From Mycobacterium paragordonae (lineage in GTDB: Bacteria; Actinomycetota; Actinomycetes; Mycobacteriales; Mycobacteriaceae): 64,000 nucleotides of DNA. Position 1 is the stretch's first letter, and each line of letters starts with the position of its first letter. The stretch covers positions 1,984,001-2,048,000 of the forward strand of contig NZ_CP025546.1 of the NCBI RefSeq assembly GCF_003614435.1, in the 5' to 3' direction. The notes under the pieces were generated by a model. That model saw nothing but the letters and a program-made list of their open reading frames with translations, had not been told where the DNA came from and ran no database searches. Position numbers and translations under genes: made by a program. Below are positions 42,680-52,939 of this stretch, in pieces.

Positions 42680-42919
42680 ATGAGCATCACCGTCTACAGC
42701 AAGCCCGCCTGTGTGCAGTGCGTCGCCACCTACAAGGCGCTCGACAAGCAGGGCATCGACTACCAGAAAGTCGACATCACCCTGGACCCCGAGGCGCGCG
42801 ACTACGTGATGGCGCTGGGCTACCTGCAGGCGCCCGTTGTGGTGGCGGACAACGCGCACTGGTCCGGTTTCCGGCCGGACCGCATCAAGGCGCTCGCCGA
42901 ATCGGCGATGAGCGCCTAG
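42680..42919 (+). CDS. nrdH: NrdH-redoxin
   Basis: A 79-residue glutaredoxin-like protein with thioredoxin-like activity. The redox motif is CVQC (11-14) in VYSKPACVQCVATYKALDKQ; the C-terminal WSGFRPDRIK segment is the NrdH signature. It supplies electrons to class Ib ribonucleotide reductase NrdE and is itself reduced by thioredoxin reductase. An AAAGGAG ribosome site precedes the ATG. First gene of nrdHIE. Confidence 0.97.
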   Translation: MSITVYSKPACVQCVATYKALDKQGIDYQKVDITLDPEARDYVMALGYLQAPVVVADNAHWSGFRPDRIKALAESAMSA

Positions 42920-42958
42920 TTCGACAGCTGGATAGATAAGGAAGGGTTGCGGTGCCCG

Positions 42959-43432
42959 ATGGACATCTCAGATATCGCGGGTACCAACCTGGTTTATTTC
43001 TCGTCCGTGTCGGAGAACACCCACCGCTTCGTGCAGAAGCTGGGTGTTCCCGCCACGCGGATACCGCTGCACGGCCGTATAGAGGTTGACGAACCGTACG
43101 TGCTGGTGCTGCCCACCTACGGCGGCGGACGGGCCACTCCGAACCTCAACGACGGTGGCTACGTCCCCAAACAGGTGATCGCCTTTTTGAACAACGAGCA
43201 CAACCGCTCGCTGATCCGCGGCGTCATCGCGGCGGGCAACAACAACTTCGGTGCCGAATTCGCATACGCGGGCAACGTGATCTCCCGTAAGTGCGGCGTT
43301 CCGTACCTCTACCGCTTCGAACTCATGGGCACCGAGGACGACGTGGCCGCCGTCCGTGCGGGCCTCGCTCAATTCTGGGCTCAATATTGGAAGGAACAGA
43401 CGTGCCACCAACCGTCACTGCAGAGCCTGTAA
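42959..43432 (+). CDS. nrdI: NrdI flavodoxin
   Basis: A 157-residue flavodoxin-like protein. [20 protein letters not shown] is the FMN phosphate loop, followed by [17 protein letters not shown] and [19 protein letters not shown], all typical of NrdI. NrdI provides the oxidant that builds the Mn(III)2-tyrosyl radical in NrdF. ATG at 42959 was taken; TTG at 42947 would be too near the GGAAGGG site. Its end overlaps nrdE by 31 bases. Confidence 0.95.
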   Translation: MDISDIAGTNLVYFSSVSENTHRFVQKLGVPATRIPLHGRIEVDEPYVLVLPTYGGGRATPNLNDGGYVPKQVIAFLNNEHNRSLIRGVIAAGNNNFGAEFAYAGNVISRKCGVPYLYRFELMGTEDDVAAVRAGLAQFWAQYWKEQTCHQPSLQSL

Positions 43433-45567
43433 CCGCCGGCGTTCACGGATTGCCCGACGAGACGGACTACCACGCGCTGAACGCGCGACTGAATCTGTAC
43501 GACGCGGACGGCAAGATCCAGTTCGAGAAGGACGTGCTGGCCGCACGCCAGTACTTCCTCGAGCACGTCAACCAGAACACCGTCTTCTTCCACAACCAGG
43601 ACGAGAAGCTCGACTATCTGATCCGGGAGAACTACTACGAGCGTGAGGTGCTCGACCAGTACTCACGCAACTTCGTCAAGACGCTGCTGGACCGCGCCTA
43701 CGCCAAGAAGTTCCGCTTCCCGACGTTCCTGGGCGCGTTCAAGTACTACACCTCCTACACGCTGAAGACGTTCGACGGGAAGCGTTATCTGGAGCGCTTC
43801 GAGGACCGCGTCGTGATGGTCTCGCTCACGCTGGCCGCCGGGGACACCGGGCTGGCCGAGAAGCTGGTGGACGAGATCATCGACGGCCGGTTCCAGCCGG
43901 CCACTCCGACGTTCCTGAACTCGGGCAAGAAGCAGCGGGGCGAGCCGGTGTCGTGCTTCCTGTTGCGCATCGAGGACAACATGGAGTCGATCGGTCGGTC
44001 CATCAACTCCGCGCTGCAGCTGTCCAAGCGGGGTGGGGGAGTTGCGTTGCTGCTCAGCAACATTCGTGAGCACGGTGCGCCGATCAAGAACATCGAGAAC
44101 CAGTCCTCGGGTGTCATCCCGATCATGAAGCTGCTCGAGGACTCGTTCTCCTACGCCAACCAGCTGGGAGCGCGCCAAGGTGCCGGCGCGGTGTACCTCA
44201 ACGCCCACCACCCCGACATCTACCGCTTCCTGGACACCAAGCGGGAGAACGCCGACGAGAAGATCCGCATCAAGACGCTGAGCCTGGGCGTGGTGATTCC
44301 GGACATCACCTTCGAGTTGGCCAAGAAGAACGAGGACATGTACCTGTTCTCGCCGTACGACGTCGAACGGGTCTACGGCACGGCGTTCGCCGACATCTCG
44401 GTGACCGAGAAGTACTACGAGATGGTCGACGACGCGCGCATCCGCAAGACCAAGATCAAAGCCCGCGAGTTCTTCCAGACGCTGGCCGAGCTGCAGTTCG
44501 AGTCCGGCTACCCGTACATCATGTACGAGGACACGGTGAATCGGGCCAACCCCATCGAGGGCAAGATCACGCACTCGAACCTGTGCTCGGAGATCCTGCA
44601 GGTGTCCACGCCTTCGTTGTTCAACGACGACTTGTCCTATGCCAAAGTGGGCAAAGACATTTCGTGCAACCTGGGGTCGCTGAACATCGCCAGGACGATG
44701 GACTCGCCGGACTTCGCGCAAACCATCGAGGTGGCGATCCGCGCGCTGACCGCGGTGAGCGACCAGACCCACATCACCTCGGTGCCGTCAATCGAGCAGG
44801 GCAACAACGACTCCCACGCGATCGGTCTGGGTCAGATGAACCTGCACGGCTACCTGGCTCGCGAAGAGATCTTCTACGGATCTGAAGAAGGCGTGGACTT
44901 CACCAACATCTACTTCTACACGGTGCTCTACCACGCGTTGCGCGCTTCGAACCGCATCGCGATCGAACGGGGTACGCACTTCAAAGGTTTCGAGCGGTCC
45001 AAGTACGCCTCGGGTGAGTTCTTCGACAAGTACACCGAACAGGTCTGGGAGCCCGCTACCGATAAGGTGCGCCAGCTCTTCGCCGACGCCGACATTCGCA
45101 TCCCGAACCAGGACGACTGGAAGCGGCTCAAGGAGTCGGTGCAGACGCACGGCATCTACAACCAGAACCTGCAGGCGGTGCCGCCGACCGGGTCGATCTC
45201 CTACATCAACCACTCGACGTCCTCGATCCACCCGATCGTGTCCAAGGTGGAGATCCGTAAGGAAGGCAAGATCGGCCGCGTCTACTACCCGGCGCCCTAC
45301 ATGACCAACGAGAACCTGGAGTACTACCAGGACGCCTACGAGATCGGCTACGAGAAGATCATCGACACCTACGCCGCTGCTACCCAGCACGTGGACCAGG
45401 GGTTGTCGCTGACGCTGTTCTTCAAGGACACCGCGACCACGCGTGACGTGAACAAAGCCCAGATCTACGCGTGGCGCAAGGGCATCAAGACCCTGTACTA
45501 CATCCGGCTGCGTCAGATGGCGCTGGAAGGGACCGAGGTCGAGGGCTGCGTGTCCTGCATGCTCTAG
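43402..45567 (+). CDS. nrdE: Class Ib ribonucleotide reductase large subunit NrdE
   Basis: A 721-residue catalytic subunit. Active-site features are [16 protein letters not shown] (substrate-site Cys), NLCSEILQV (Asn/Cys/Glu radical site) and the C-terminal redox pair EGCVSCML which NrdH reduces. It converts ribonucleoside diphosphates to deoxyribonucleotides. GTG at 43402 follows AAGGA inside the end of nrdI, so translation is coupled. The R2 partner nrdF2 is 6.3 kb downstream rather than adjacent, as in the M. tuberculosis arrangement. Confidence 0.97.
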   Translation: MPPTVTAEPVTAGVHGLPDETDYHALNARLNLYDADGKIQFEKDVLAARQYFLEHVNQNTVFFHNQDEKLDYLIRENYYEREVLDQYSRNFVKTLLDRAYAKKFRFPTFLGAFKYYTSYTLKTFDGKRYLERFEDRVVMVSLTLAAGDTGLAEKLVDEIIDGRFQPATPTFLNSGKKQRGEPVSCFLLRIEDNMESIGRSINSALQLSKRGGGVALLLSNIREHGAPIKNIENQSSGVIPIMKLLEDSFSYANQLGARQGAGAVYLNAHHPDIYRFLDTKRENADEKIRIKTLSLGVVIPDITFELAKKNEDMYLFSPYDVERVYGTAFADISVTEKYYEMVDDARIRKTKIKAREFFQTLAELQFESGYPYIMYEDTVNRANPIEGKITHSNLCSEILQVSTPSLFNDDLSYAKVGKDISCNLGSLNIARTMDSPDFAQTIEVAIRALTAVSDQTHITSVPSIEQGNNDSHAIGLGQMNLHGYLAREEIFYGSEEGVDFTNIYFYTVLYHALRASNRIAIERGTHFKGFERSKYASGEFFDKYTEQVWEPATDKVRQLFADADIRIPNQDDWKRLKESVQTHGIYNQNLQAVPPTGSISYINHSTSSIHPIVSKVEIRKEGKIGRVYYPAPYMTNENLEYYQDAYEIGYEKIIDTYAAATQHVDQGLSLTLFFKDTATTRDVNKAQIYAWRKGIKTLYYIRLRQMALEGTEVEGCVSCML

Positions 45568-45640
45568 GGCAACTCGGGGCAAATCGCGGATCGTCGTTCA
45601 GCGTCTGGACATCGGCTTCGGCCATTCCAGCCATAGGACT

Positions 45641-46384
45641 TCAGCTATGGGGGCTGCTCGTTGCGGCGAACCAAGCCGTGGTCACCGATCGCGTCTGCGG
45701 GGGTGGGAAATGAACGTCGCCGGCTCCGAGTGGACCAACCTTGACCGTCCACAGTGGCTGGGAACGATCGATCGGCATCGAAGCATCGTCGGTTGCCACC
45801 AAGACGACGTCCTTGCCGCTGCATCCGTAGGCGCCGACCAGGCCGTCGTCGCGGCCACCCCAGGCACCTCCGTTGCGGATTCGACACTGCGTACCGTCGT
45901 CCAGTAGCAGCGCGAACGGCTGTGGCAACGACACCGGCTGGACGGAAGGCGGCGGTTTGCTCGCGGTCACCCGGTGAAGTTCTTTCGTCCACGGATCGCC
46001 GACGCACAACAGGGTCGGTGCAGTCGATTTCCAGCACACGTCGGCGCCCGCCGCTGACGGTGAGCATCGGTAAATGCCGGGGTTGACGGCTGAGGGCGAG
46101 GCGTCACACATCTCGACGGTGCCGCTCTCTTCTCCGGTTGTCGCGTCGCGGTAGCCGTTGGCGGGTTGTCCGTTGACGACCGCCACTACGTTGATGACCT
46201 GCGTTCCGGCGGCCGCGGGCGTGGAAGTTGCAGCGCTGGGCGACCTCGGCGCCGAAGAATTCGCAGGTGTAGGCGTGTTGGAGGTCTGGCATGCAGTGCC
46301 CGCGACGGCGAGCAGCAGGCATGCGCACATGGTCGCGCAGCGTGGCCATCGGAGGTTACGGGCGACGAGTCGTATCCGGTGCAT
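45641..46384 (-). CDS. Lipoprotein of unknown function
   Basis: A 247-residue predicted lipoprotein. A long N-region then CACLLLAVAGTACQTSNTPT gives lipobox AGTAC (Cys32), followed by a Ser/Thr/Pro/Ala linker (~33-60) and a ~185-residue domain with several Cys (CDAS, YRCS, VCWKS, LLCVG, CRI, YGCSG). A start at residue 19 is an alternative. No known domain was recognised; the Cys pattern suggests disulfide-bonded extracytoplasmic beta structure. It is convergent with nrdE and divergent from the TetR gene. Confidence 0.78.
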   Translation of the reverse strand: MHRIRLVARNLRWPRCATMCACLLLAVAGTACQTSNTPTPANSSAPRSPSAATSTPAAAGTQVINVVAVVNGQPANGYRDATTGEESGTVEMCDASPSAVNPGIYRCSPSAAGADVCWKSTAPTLLCVGDPWTKELHRVTASKPPPSVQPVSLPQPFALLLDDGTQCRIRNGGAWGGRDDGLVGAYGCSGKDVVLVATDDASMPIDRSQPLWTVKVGPLGAGDVHFPPPQTRSVTTAWFAATSSPHS

Positions 46385-46531
46385 GCGGTGATTGTGCGCT
46401 GTATGCCGTCCAGCCGACAGTGAAACCCGCGACGCTCAATCGGCGGGTCGCGTCGGCAGGTTCACACTGGGCCGAGCCATATGCACCCGGTCTGCGCAGG
46501 TCAGCGCCTCCCAAGCGGTAAGGTGCATGAC

Positions 46532-47275
46532 GTGGTGAGAATGCCTCGACCCGCTTTACCCCACCCGAGCGCGAAGCCCGGCGTGAAAGTCGACGCGCGC
46601 AGCGAGCGTTGGCGCGAACACCGCAAGAAGGTCCGCGCCGAAATCGTCGACGCCGCGTTCCGTGCCATCGACCGGCTGGGCCCAGAGTTGAGCGTGCGGG
46701 AGATCGCCGAGGAGGCCGGCACCGCGAAGCCGAAGATCTACCGGCACTTCACCGACAAGTCCGACCTTTTCCTGGCCATCGGCGAACGCCTGCGCGACAT
46801 GTTGTGGGCGGCGATCTTCCCGTCGATCAACCTGGCCACCGACTCCGCCCGCCAGGTGATCCACCGGGCGGTCGAAGAGTTCGTCACCCTGCTTGACCAG
46901 CATCCCAACGTCATGCGGGTCTTCATTCAGGGCAGTTCCAGCGCGCAGTCCAAGGCCACGGTCCGGACCCTCAACGAGGGCCGGGAGATCACCCTGACGA
47001 TCGCCGACATGTTCAACAACGAGTTGCGCGACATGGAACTCGACTCCGCCGCCCTGGAACTCGCCGCGTTCTCGGCGTTCGGGTGCGCCGCCTCGGCCAC
47101 CGAATGGTGGCTGGGCCCCGAGCCGGACAGCCCGCGATCCATGACGCGCGAGCAGTTCGTCAGCCAGCTGACCACCATCATGATGGGCGTTATCGTCGGC
47201 ACCGCCGAGACGCTGGGCATCGCCATGGACCCCGACAAGCCGATCCACGATGCGCTGCCGGCCGCGCTGGCGTGA
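46532..47275 (+). CDS. TetR-family regulator upstream of monooxygenase
   Basis: A TetR protein of ~247 residues (GTG at 46532; GTG 46535 or ATG 46541 are equally possible). The helix-turn-helix is LSVREIAEEAGTAKPKIYRH followed by FTDKSDLFLAIGERLRDML; a longer helical C-terminal domain follows. It corresponds by position to remembered Rv3050c. The next gene, a Baeyer-Villiger-type monooxygenase, starts 133 bases later behind two palindromes, so repression of the monooxygenase is likely. Confidence 0.9.
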   Translation: MVRMPRPALPHPSAKPGVKVDARSERWREHRKKVRAEIVDAAFRAIDRLGPELSVREIAEEAGTAKPKIYRHFTDKSDLFLAIGERLRDMLWAAIFPSINLATDSARQVIHRAVEEFVTLLDQHPNVMRVFIQGSSSAQSKATVRTLNEGREITLTIADMFNNELRDMELDSAALELAAFSAFGCAASATEWWLGPEPDSPRSMTREQFVSQLTTIMMGVIVGTAETLGIAMDPDKPIHDALPAALA

Positions 47276-47321
47276 GCTGAGCCCTAGCGACGTTGACATC
47301 GTCGTGGCAATCCATGACACT

Positions 47322-47354
47322 CGGATATATCCGATACCCCGGGTACTGGGTATC
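47322..47354. promoter_or_regulatory. Two palindromes upstream of BVMO gene
   Basis: CGGATATATCCG (47322-47333) is a perfect 12-bp palindrome. It abuts GATACCC (47333-47339) and GGGTATC (47348-47354), a second inverted repeat. They lie 55-90 bases before the monooxygenase and are candidate sites for the TetR protein encoded upstream. Confidence 0.65.
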
Positions 47355-47408
47355 TGCGTCTCAACGAGTACGCCCGCCCGCTAGCGGCCACTACAGGAAA
47401 GATTCACC

Positions 47409-48950
47409 ATGACCGACGTCGCGACCTCGGCGACCGAATCCGCCGAGAAACCGCAGTCCCAGCCGACACACACCCGCACCCTGATCATCGGGACCGGATT
47501 CTCCGGCCTGGGTATGGCGATCGCGCTGCAGAAGGAGGGCGTCGACTTCGTCATCCTGGAGAAGGCCGGCGATGTCGGCGGCACCTGGCGCGACAACAGC
47601 TACCCGGGCTGCGCATGCGACATCCCGTCGCATCTGTACTCCTTCTCCTTCGAGCCCAAGCCGGACTGGAAGAACCCGTTCTCGTTCCAGCCGGAGATCT
47701 GGGACTACCTCAAGGGCGTCACCGAGAAGTACGGGCTGCGCCGCTACATCCACTTCAACTCCCTGGTCGACCGTGCCTACTGGGACGACGACGAGTACCG
47801 CTGGCACGTGTTCACCGTCGAGGGGCGGGAGTACGTGGCGCAGTTCCTGGTCTCCGGGGCCGGGGCGTTGCACATTCCGTCCGTTCCGGACATCGAGGGC
47901 CGTGACGAATTCGCCGGTGCCGCTTTCCATTCCGCGGAGTGGGACCACAGCGTCGACGTGAGCGGCAAGCGGGTGGCGATCATCGGCACCGGTGCCAGCG
48001 CAATCCAGATCGTGCCGGAGATCATCGGGCAGGTCGCCGAACTTCAGCTCTACCAGCGCACCCCACCATGGGTGGTGCCGCGGTCCAACCCCGACCTCCC
48101 GCCGGCGCTGCGCGCGGCCATGGCGAACGTGCCGGGGTTGCGTGCCCTGACGCGGCTGGCGATCTACTGGGGTCAGGAAGCGCTCGCCTTCGGCATGACC
48201 AAGCACCCCAACGCGCTGAAATTCATTGAGGCGTACTGCAAGTGGAACATCCGGCGCTCGGTGAAGGACCGCGAGCTGCGGCGCAAGCTGACGCCGAAAT
48301 ACCGCATCGGCTGCAAGCGGATCCTGAACTCGTCCACCTACTACCGGGCGGTGGCGCACCCCAACACGAAGCTGATCACCGAGGGCATCACCCGGATCAC
48401 CCGGGACGGGATCGTCACCGCCGACGGACGCGAGCACCAGGCGGACGTGATCGTGTACGCCACCGGCTTCCACGTCACCGACTCCTACACCTACGTCCAG
48501 ATCAAGGGCCAGCGCGGCGAGGACCTGGTGGACCGGTGGAACCGCGAGGGCATCGGCGCCCACCGCGGCATCACCGTCGCCGACGTGCCGAACTTGTTCT
48601 TCCTGCTCGGCCCTAACACCGGATTAGGCCACAACTCGGTGGTGTTCATGATCGAGTCGCAGATCCGCTACGTCGCCGACGCGATCGCCCAGTGCGACAA
48701 GCGCGGCGCCCAGGCGCTCGCGCCCACGCGCGAAGCACAGGACCGGTTCAACGACGAACTGCAGGAGAAGCTGTCCGGCTCGGTGTGGAACAGCGGCGGC
48801 TGCAGCAGCTGGTACCTCGACGAGCACGGCAAGAACACCGTGCTATGGGGCGGCTACACCTGGCAGTACTGGATGGCCACCCGCTCGGTGAAGCCCGAGG
48901 AGTACCAGTTCCTGGGAGCGGGCAAGAAGTCTCGCAAGTCAGTGGCGTGA
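47409..48950 (+). CDS. Flavin-containing Baeyer-Villiger-type monooxygenase
   Basis: A 513-residue FAD/NADPH monooxygenase. The FAD Rossmann motif is IIGTGFSGLGMAIALQKEG (G28-G33); the BVMO fingerprint FxGxxxHxxxW is FAGAAFHSAEW (168-178); the NADPH Rossmann motif is IIGTGASAIQIVP (191-). Such enzymes insert oxygen beside a ketone to make esters or lactones. It matches remembered Rv3049c. It is preceded by a TetR gene and a double palindrome, and overlaps the convergent SDR gene by 12 bases at the 3' ends. Confidence 0.95.
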   Translation: MTDVATSATESAEKPQSQPTHTRTLIIGTGFSGLGMAIALQKEGVDFVILEKAGDVGGTWRDNSYPGCACDIPSHLYSFSFEPKPDWKNPFSFQPEIWDYLKGVTEKYGLRRYIHFNSLVDRAYWDDDEYRWHVFTVEGREYVAQFLVSGAGALHIPSVPDIEGRDEFAGAAFHSAEWDHSVDVSGKRVAIIGTGASAIQIVPEIIGQVAELQLYQRTPPWVVPRSNPDLPPALRAAMANVPGLRALTRLAIYWGQEALAFGMTKHPNALKFIEAYCKWNIRRSVKDRELRRKLTPKYRIGCKRILNSSTYYRAVAHPNTKLITEGITRITRDGIVTADGREHQADVIVYATGFHVTDSYTYVQIKGQRGEDLVDRWNREGIGAHRGITVADVPNLFFLLGPNTGLGHNSVVFMIESQIRYVADAIAQCDKRGAQALAPTREAQDRFNDELQEKLSGSVWNSGGCSSWYLDEHGKNTVLWGGYTWQYWMATRSVKPEEYQFLGAGKKSRKSVA

Positions 48951-49832
48951 CAACTGCCGTTCCGGACGGGACGCGCTGTCGGCGAACGACCGCAGGTTGC
49001 GGCGCACGATACGGTCCAGCACCCGGTCGGGTAGCAACCGGCTGAGCCGCACCAGGATTGCGGCGTCGCGTCCGATGGTGTAGCGGGTGCGGGGACGAGA
49101 TGCGGTGGCGGCCTTGGCAATAACTTTCGCCGCATGTTCGGCCGGCACGCCGATCTCGATGAACGACCGCGCCTGCGCCGTCACTGCCGCATTCAGCTCG
49201 CCGTATCGCTCCAGCTGCGCGGCGCTCATGGTCGCCGTCAGTTCCTCCGCCGTCGCGATACCGCGCTCCGGCATCGCGGTCTTGACCGCGCCGGGTTCGA
49301 CGACGACCACTTTCACCCCCAGGCCCGCGACCTCCCGCCGCAACGCATCGCTGGCGGCCTCGAGGGCGAACTTCGAGCCCGCGTACGCGCCGTAGGTCGG
49401 CAGCACCACCTTCCCGCCGACCGAGCTGATGTTCACCACGGTGCCTGAGCTGCGTAAGAGCGCGGGAAGCAGCGCCTGGGTGATTGCGATGTGCCCGAAC
49501 AGATTTACCTCGAACTGCTGGCGCCACTGCGCCAGTGGCAGCGTCTCGACCGGCGAGTTGATCGCGATCCCGGCATTGTTGATCAACGCACGCAGCGGGC
49601 GCGGGTCGCGCTCGACCCGATCGGCGATCGCGGCCACATCGGCATCGACGGTGATATCCAGGATGTGCGGCTCGATTCCGTCCGCGCGCAGCGCGTCGGC
49701 GTCGATATCCCGCCGTACTCCGGCCAGAACCTGAAATCCTCTGCGCGCCAGTTCTTTTGCGGTAGCGGCCCCCATGCCGGTGGACGCGCCGGTCACGACG
49801 ACCAGTTCATTGGGTTGCTCGGATGATGTCAC
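48939..49832 (-). CDS. Short-chain dehydrogenase
   Basis: A 297-residue SDR. The NAD(P) motif is VTGASTGMGAATAKELARRG; NNAG is present in ALINNAGIAINSPVE; catalytic Ser and YxxxK are in VNISSVGGKVVLPTYGAYAG followed by SKF. The C-terminal extension (ILVRLSRLLPDRVLDRIVRR) is basic and amphipathic, as in membrane-associated SDRs. It is divergent from a TetR gene with two operator copies between them, and convergent with the BVMO gene, so a link between ketone formation and ester formation is possible. Confidence 0.92.
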   Translation of the reverse strand: MTSSEQPNELVVVTGASTGMGAATAKELARRGFQVLAGVRRDIDADALRADGIEPHILDITVDADVAAIADRVERDPRPLRALINNAGIAINSPVETLPLAQWRQQFEVNLFGHIAITQALLPALLRSSGTVVNISSVGGKVVLPTYGAYAGSKFALEAASDALRREVAGLGVKVVVVEPGAVKTAMPERGIATAEELTATMSAAQLERYGELNAAVTAQARSFIEIGVPAEHAAKVIAKAATASRPRTRYTIGRDAAILVRLSRLLPDRVLDRIVRRNLRSFADSASRPERQLSRH

Positions 49833-49856
49833 GGCGGCCTCCGTCGAGTCTGGGTT

Positions 49857-49877
49857 TGAGTTGACGCTGTCATCTCA
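49857..49877. promoter_or_regulatory. TetR operator copy 1 (SDR/TetR gap)
   Basis: GAGTTGACGCTGTCATCTC with flanking T/A is an imperfect palindrome. It matches the copy at 49888-49908, whose start is 31 bases further on, i.e. three helical turns apart. Confidence 0.75.
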
Positions 49878-49887
49878 AGCTAGCATT

Positions 49888-49908
49888 TAAGTTGACGTTG
49901 TCAACTCA
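49888..49908. promoter_or_regulatory. TetR operator copy 2 (SDR/TetR gap)
   Basis: AAGTTGACGTTGTCAACTC, with GTTGAC/GTCAAC arms around a three-base centre, is the better of two tandem operators. It ends 22 bases before the TetR start at 49930. Confidence 0.8.
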
Positions 49909-49929
49909 GGTGCGGCATATGCTCGGCAG

Positions 49930-50511
49930 GTGATGACACGAGCGGAGAGCGCGGCGGCCACGCGCCGGTCGCTGCTCGAAGCCGCGGGGGCGTTGCTCGA
50001 CCGCGGGGGAGTCGAGGCAGTGACGCTGCGTGAGGTCGGCGCCCGTTCTGGTGTATCCCGGTCGGCGGCCTATCGCCACTTCGACGCCAAGGAATCTCTG
50101 CTCGCGGAGTTGGCGATGAATGCACTGAACGAACTCGGTGATTCACTCGAGGTGCTCGCCGCCAGTGACGCTTCCCCCGAGGAGGCGTTGCGGTCCGCGC
50201 TGCTATCGCTGATCAATCTCGGTCGCACGCGACCGCATCTGTATCGCCTGATCTTCACCACGCCGCCGGCTGACATCGCCGCCGCGGCGCAGGCGGGGGA
50301 GCGCACGCAACATCTGTTCCTCGACATCGTTGGTCGCGTCACCGGCCCGCAACAGGCCAGGCGCTACGGCGCGCTCCTGCTCGCCAGCGCCCACGGGATC
50401 GCGGGCCTGGATCTGAGCGGCCACCTGGATCTGGACAAGTGGCACACCGACGCGGAGGAACTTGTGGACACCATGATCGCAATGCTCTCGGCCGCGACGG
50501 GCGATGAATGA
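49930..50511 (+). CDS. TetR-family regulator
   Basis: A 193-residue TetR protein. The helix-turn-helix is GVEAVTLREVGARSGVSRSA followed by AYRHFDAKESLLAELAM. The C-terminal domain (ALRSALLSLINLGRTRPHLY) resembles the WHG-type TetR ligand domain. Divergent from the SDR gene with two operators between; its stop overlaps the start of the YncE-like lipoprotein gene by four bases (ATGA), so these two are coupled. Confidence 0.92.
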   Translation: MMTRAESAAATRRSLLEAAGALLDRGGVEAVTLREVGARSGVSRSAAYRHFDAKESLLAELAMNALNELGDSLEVLAASDASPEEALRSALLSLINLGRTRPHLYRLIFTTPPADIAAAAQAGERTQHLFLDIVGRVTGPQQARRYGALLLASAHGIAGLDLSGHLDLDKWHTDAEELVDTMIAMLSAATGDE

Positions 50512-51575
50512 GTTCTGGAAGTCGTTGCAGGACAAGCCGGTTGGTGGGCGGACTATGCGCTACCGTGCTGCTGATGACCGGTTGCGGTCATCCCGGCGGG
50601 GTGCCACAGTCGGGTTCGACGACCGTGCCGACCGAGGGCAGCCGACCGCCGGACGCGGGACTGCCACAGGCCGCCGAACCACGGCAAGCACCGCCGCCCA
50701 CTGACCCTGTCGTCGGGCGGACCGTCGCCGTGGGCCGCGCGCCGGAAGGGATCGTCGTCGACGCGCGGACCCGGACCGTCGTCGTCGCCGTGCGCGACCC
50801 CGATGAGTTGGTGCTACTCAACGCCGATTCGGGTGACGTCACCGGCCGGGTGCCACTCCCGGGATCGGTCCGTCACCTGCAACTCGCCGCTCCCGGTGGT
50901 CCCGTGTTGGTGCCGGTGGAAACCGCCGACGTGTTGGTGCGCGTCGATCTGCCGCAGGGCAAGGCGCAGCCGGCCATCCACACGGGCGCGCATCCGCACG
51001 ACGCCGCCGCCGCGGCCAACGGCACGGTGTTCGTCGCCAACGAACACGGCGGAACGGTGGCCGTGCTGCGCGGAGACCAGATCGTCAAGGTCTTCGCCGA
51101 CAGTGTTCAGCCCGCCGGGACGGCGCCGGTGGGGACATCGATGGGGGTTTTGGACGTACGCAAGAACGACCTCACCGTGTACGACGCCGAACGGCTGACG
51201 ATCGTGGGCTCGGCACCTGTCGGTGCCGGTCCGACGCACCTGGTCGCAGACCGGCACGGGCGGATGATCGCCGCCGACACCCGCGGAGACGCCGTGCGGG
51301 TGTTCGCCCCGCTGCCGGCGCCGCGGGAAGTGGCTTCGGTGGCGCAGCCGGGCGGGCCGTACGGCATCGCCTATGACGGAAAGCGTGACCGGCTCTGGGT
51401 CGCCTCGTCAGGAACCAACGAAGTCGTCGGCTACGACATGAGCGACGCGAATCCTCGCGAGGTGCAACGTTTTCCGACGGTGCAGAATCCGTACACCGTC
51501 GGCGTGGACGCGGACACCGGCCGGTTGTTCGTCGCTGGGGTGACCGCGGGTGTCGTGCAGATCATCGAACCCTGA
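50508..51575 (+). CDS. YncE-like beta-propeller lipoprotein
   Basis: A 355-residue predicted lipoprotein. LVGGLCATVLLMTGCGHPGG contains lipobox LMTGC, followed by a Pro/Ala/Ser linker (~28-65) and a 7-bladed YVTN/NHL-like propeller (GRAPEGIVVDARTRTVVVAV, PYTVGVDADTGRLFVAGVTA). Such propellers bind ligands or proteins on the cell surface. The ATG overlaps the TetR stop. Function unknown; its coupling to a TetR gene that also faces an SDR suggests one ligand-responsive unit. Confidence 0.85.
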   Translation: MSSGSRCRTSRLVGGLCATVLLMTGCGHPGGVPQSGSTTVPTEGSRPPDAGLPQAAEPRQAPPPTDPVVGRTVAVGRAPEGIVVDARTRTVVVAVRDPDELVLLNADSGDVTGRVPLPGSVRHLQLAAPGGPVLVPVETADVLVRVDLPQGKAQPAIHTGAHPHDAAAAANGTVFVANEHGGTVAVLRGDQIVKVFADSVQPAGTAPVGTSMGVLDVRKNDLTVYDAERLTIVGSAPVGAGPTHLVADRHGRMIAADTRGDAVRVFAPLPAPREVASVAQPGGPYGIAYDGKRDRLWVASSGTNEVVGYDMSDANPREVQRFPTVQNPYTVGVDADTGRLFVAGVTAGVVQIIEP

Positions 51576-51794
51576 CTGCCCGCTGCACCATTGCTGATGC
51601 GCGTGATTTATCGACAGTCCAGATCGCGCCGGTACCGCTTCACACCGATATCGAGCACTTTCGTCCACCGCGAGGCTCTCCGTCGGCTGTCCAGCACGCA
51701 TACCGCGGCCCAAAGCCCGTGTTGGGGGCCCTGCTGGGACCGCCGGAACGGACGGCCGAGCCGATTCTGGCGGCGACGCAGCGACACGCGCAAA
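51576..51794. other. Non-coding gap before nrdF2 control region
   Basis: The 329 bases between the lipoprotein and nrdF2 contain no protein-like frame. The first ~219 bases show no structure that I can name; the NrdR-type sites occupy the rest. Confidence 0.55.
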
Positions 51795-51842
51795 ACACAA
51801 CTTATTGTGTTGCGCCGGCTTGTCGGCCCCTAGGGGTAGTGT
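51795..51842 (+). promoter_or_regulatory. nrdF2p: Paired NrdR boxes and -10 of nrdF2
   Basis: ACACAACTTATTGTGT (51795-51810) is an excellent NrdR box; CCCCTAGGGGTAGTGT (51827-51842) starts 32 bases later, on the same face of the helix, and contains TAGTGT as a -10. NrdR is the known ATP/dATP-sensing repressor of ribonucleotide reductase genes. Confidence 0.8.
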
Positions 51843-51892
51843 TTGTGGCCTAAGCACGTCCGGCGTTGCCGGCAGCCAAATCGGCCTGGTGA

Positions 51893-52879
<987 letters not shown>

Positions 52880-52882
52880 CGC

Positions 52883-52939
52883 TGCCTGACAAGACGGTTT
52901 CAGGCACTGAGTGCATCTTCCTCTTCTATAAAAATGCAC
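52883..52939 (+). terminator. Two hairpins between nrdF2 and PE gene
   Basis: TGCCTGA (52883-52889) with TCAGGCA (52900-52906) directly after nrdF2, then GTGCAT (52911-52916) with ATGCAC (52934-52939). The gap is convergent, so they may stop transcription from both sides. Confidence 0.55.

Noticed and set aside
46420..46462. Short inverted repeat ACCCGC/GCGGGT upstream of TetR
   Set aside because: Only six bases per arm in a GC-rich region; expected by chance.
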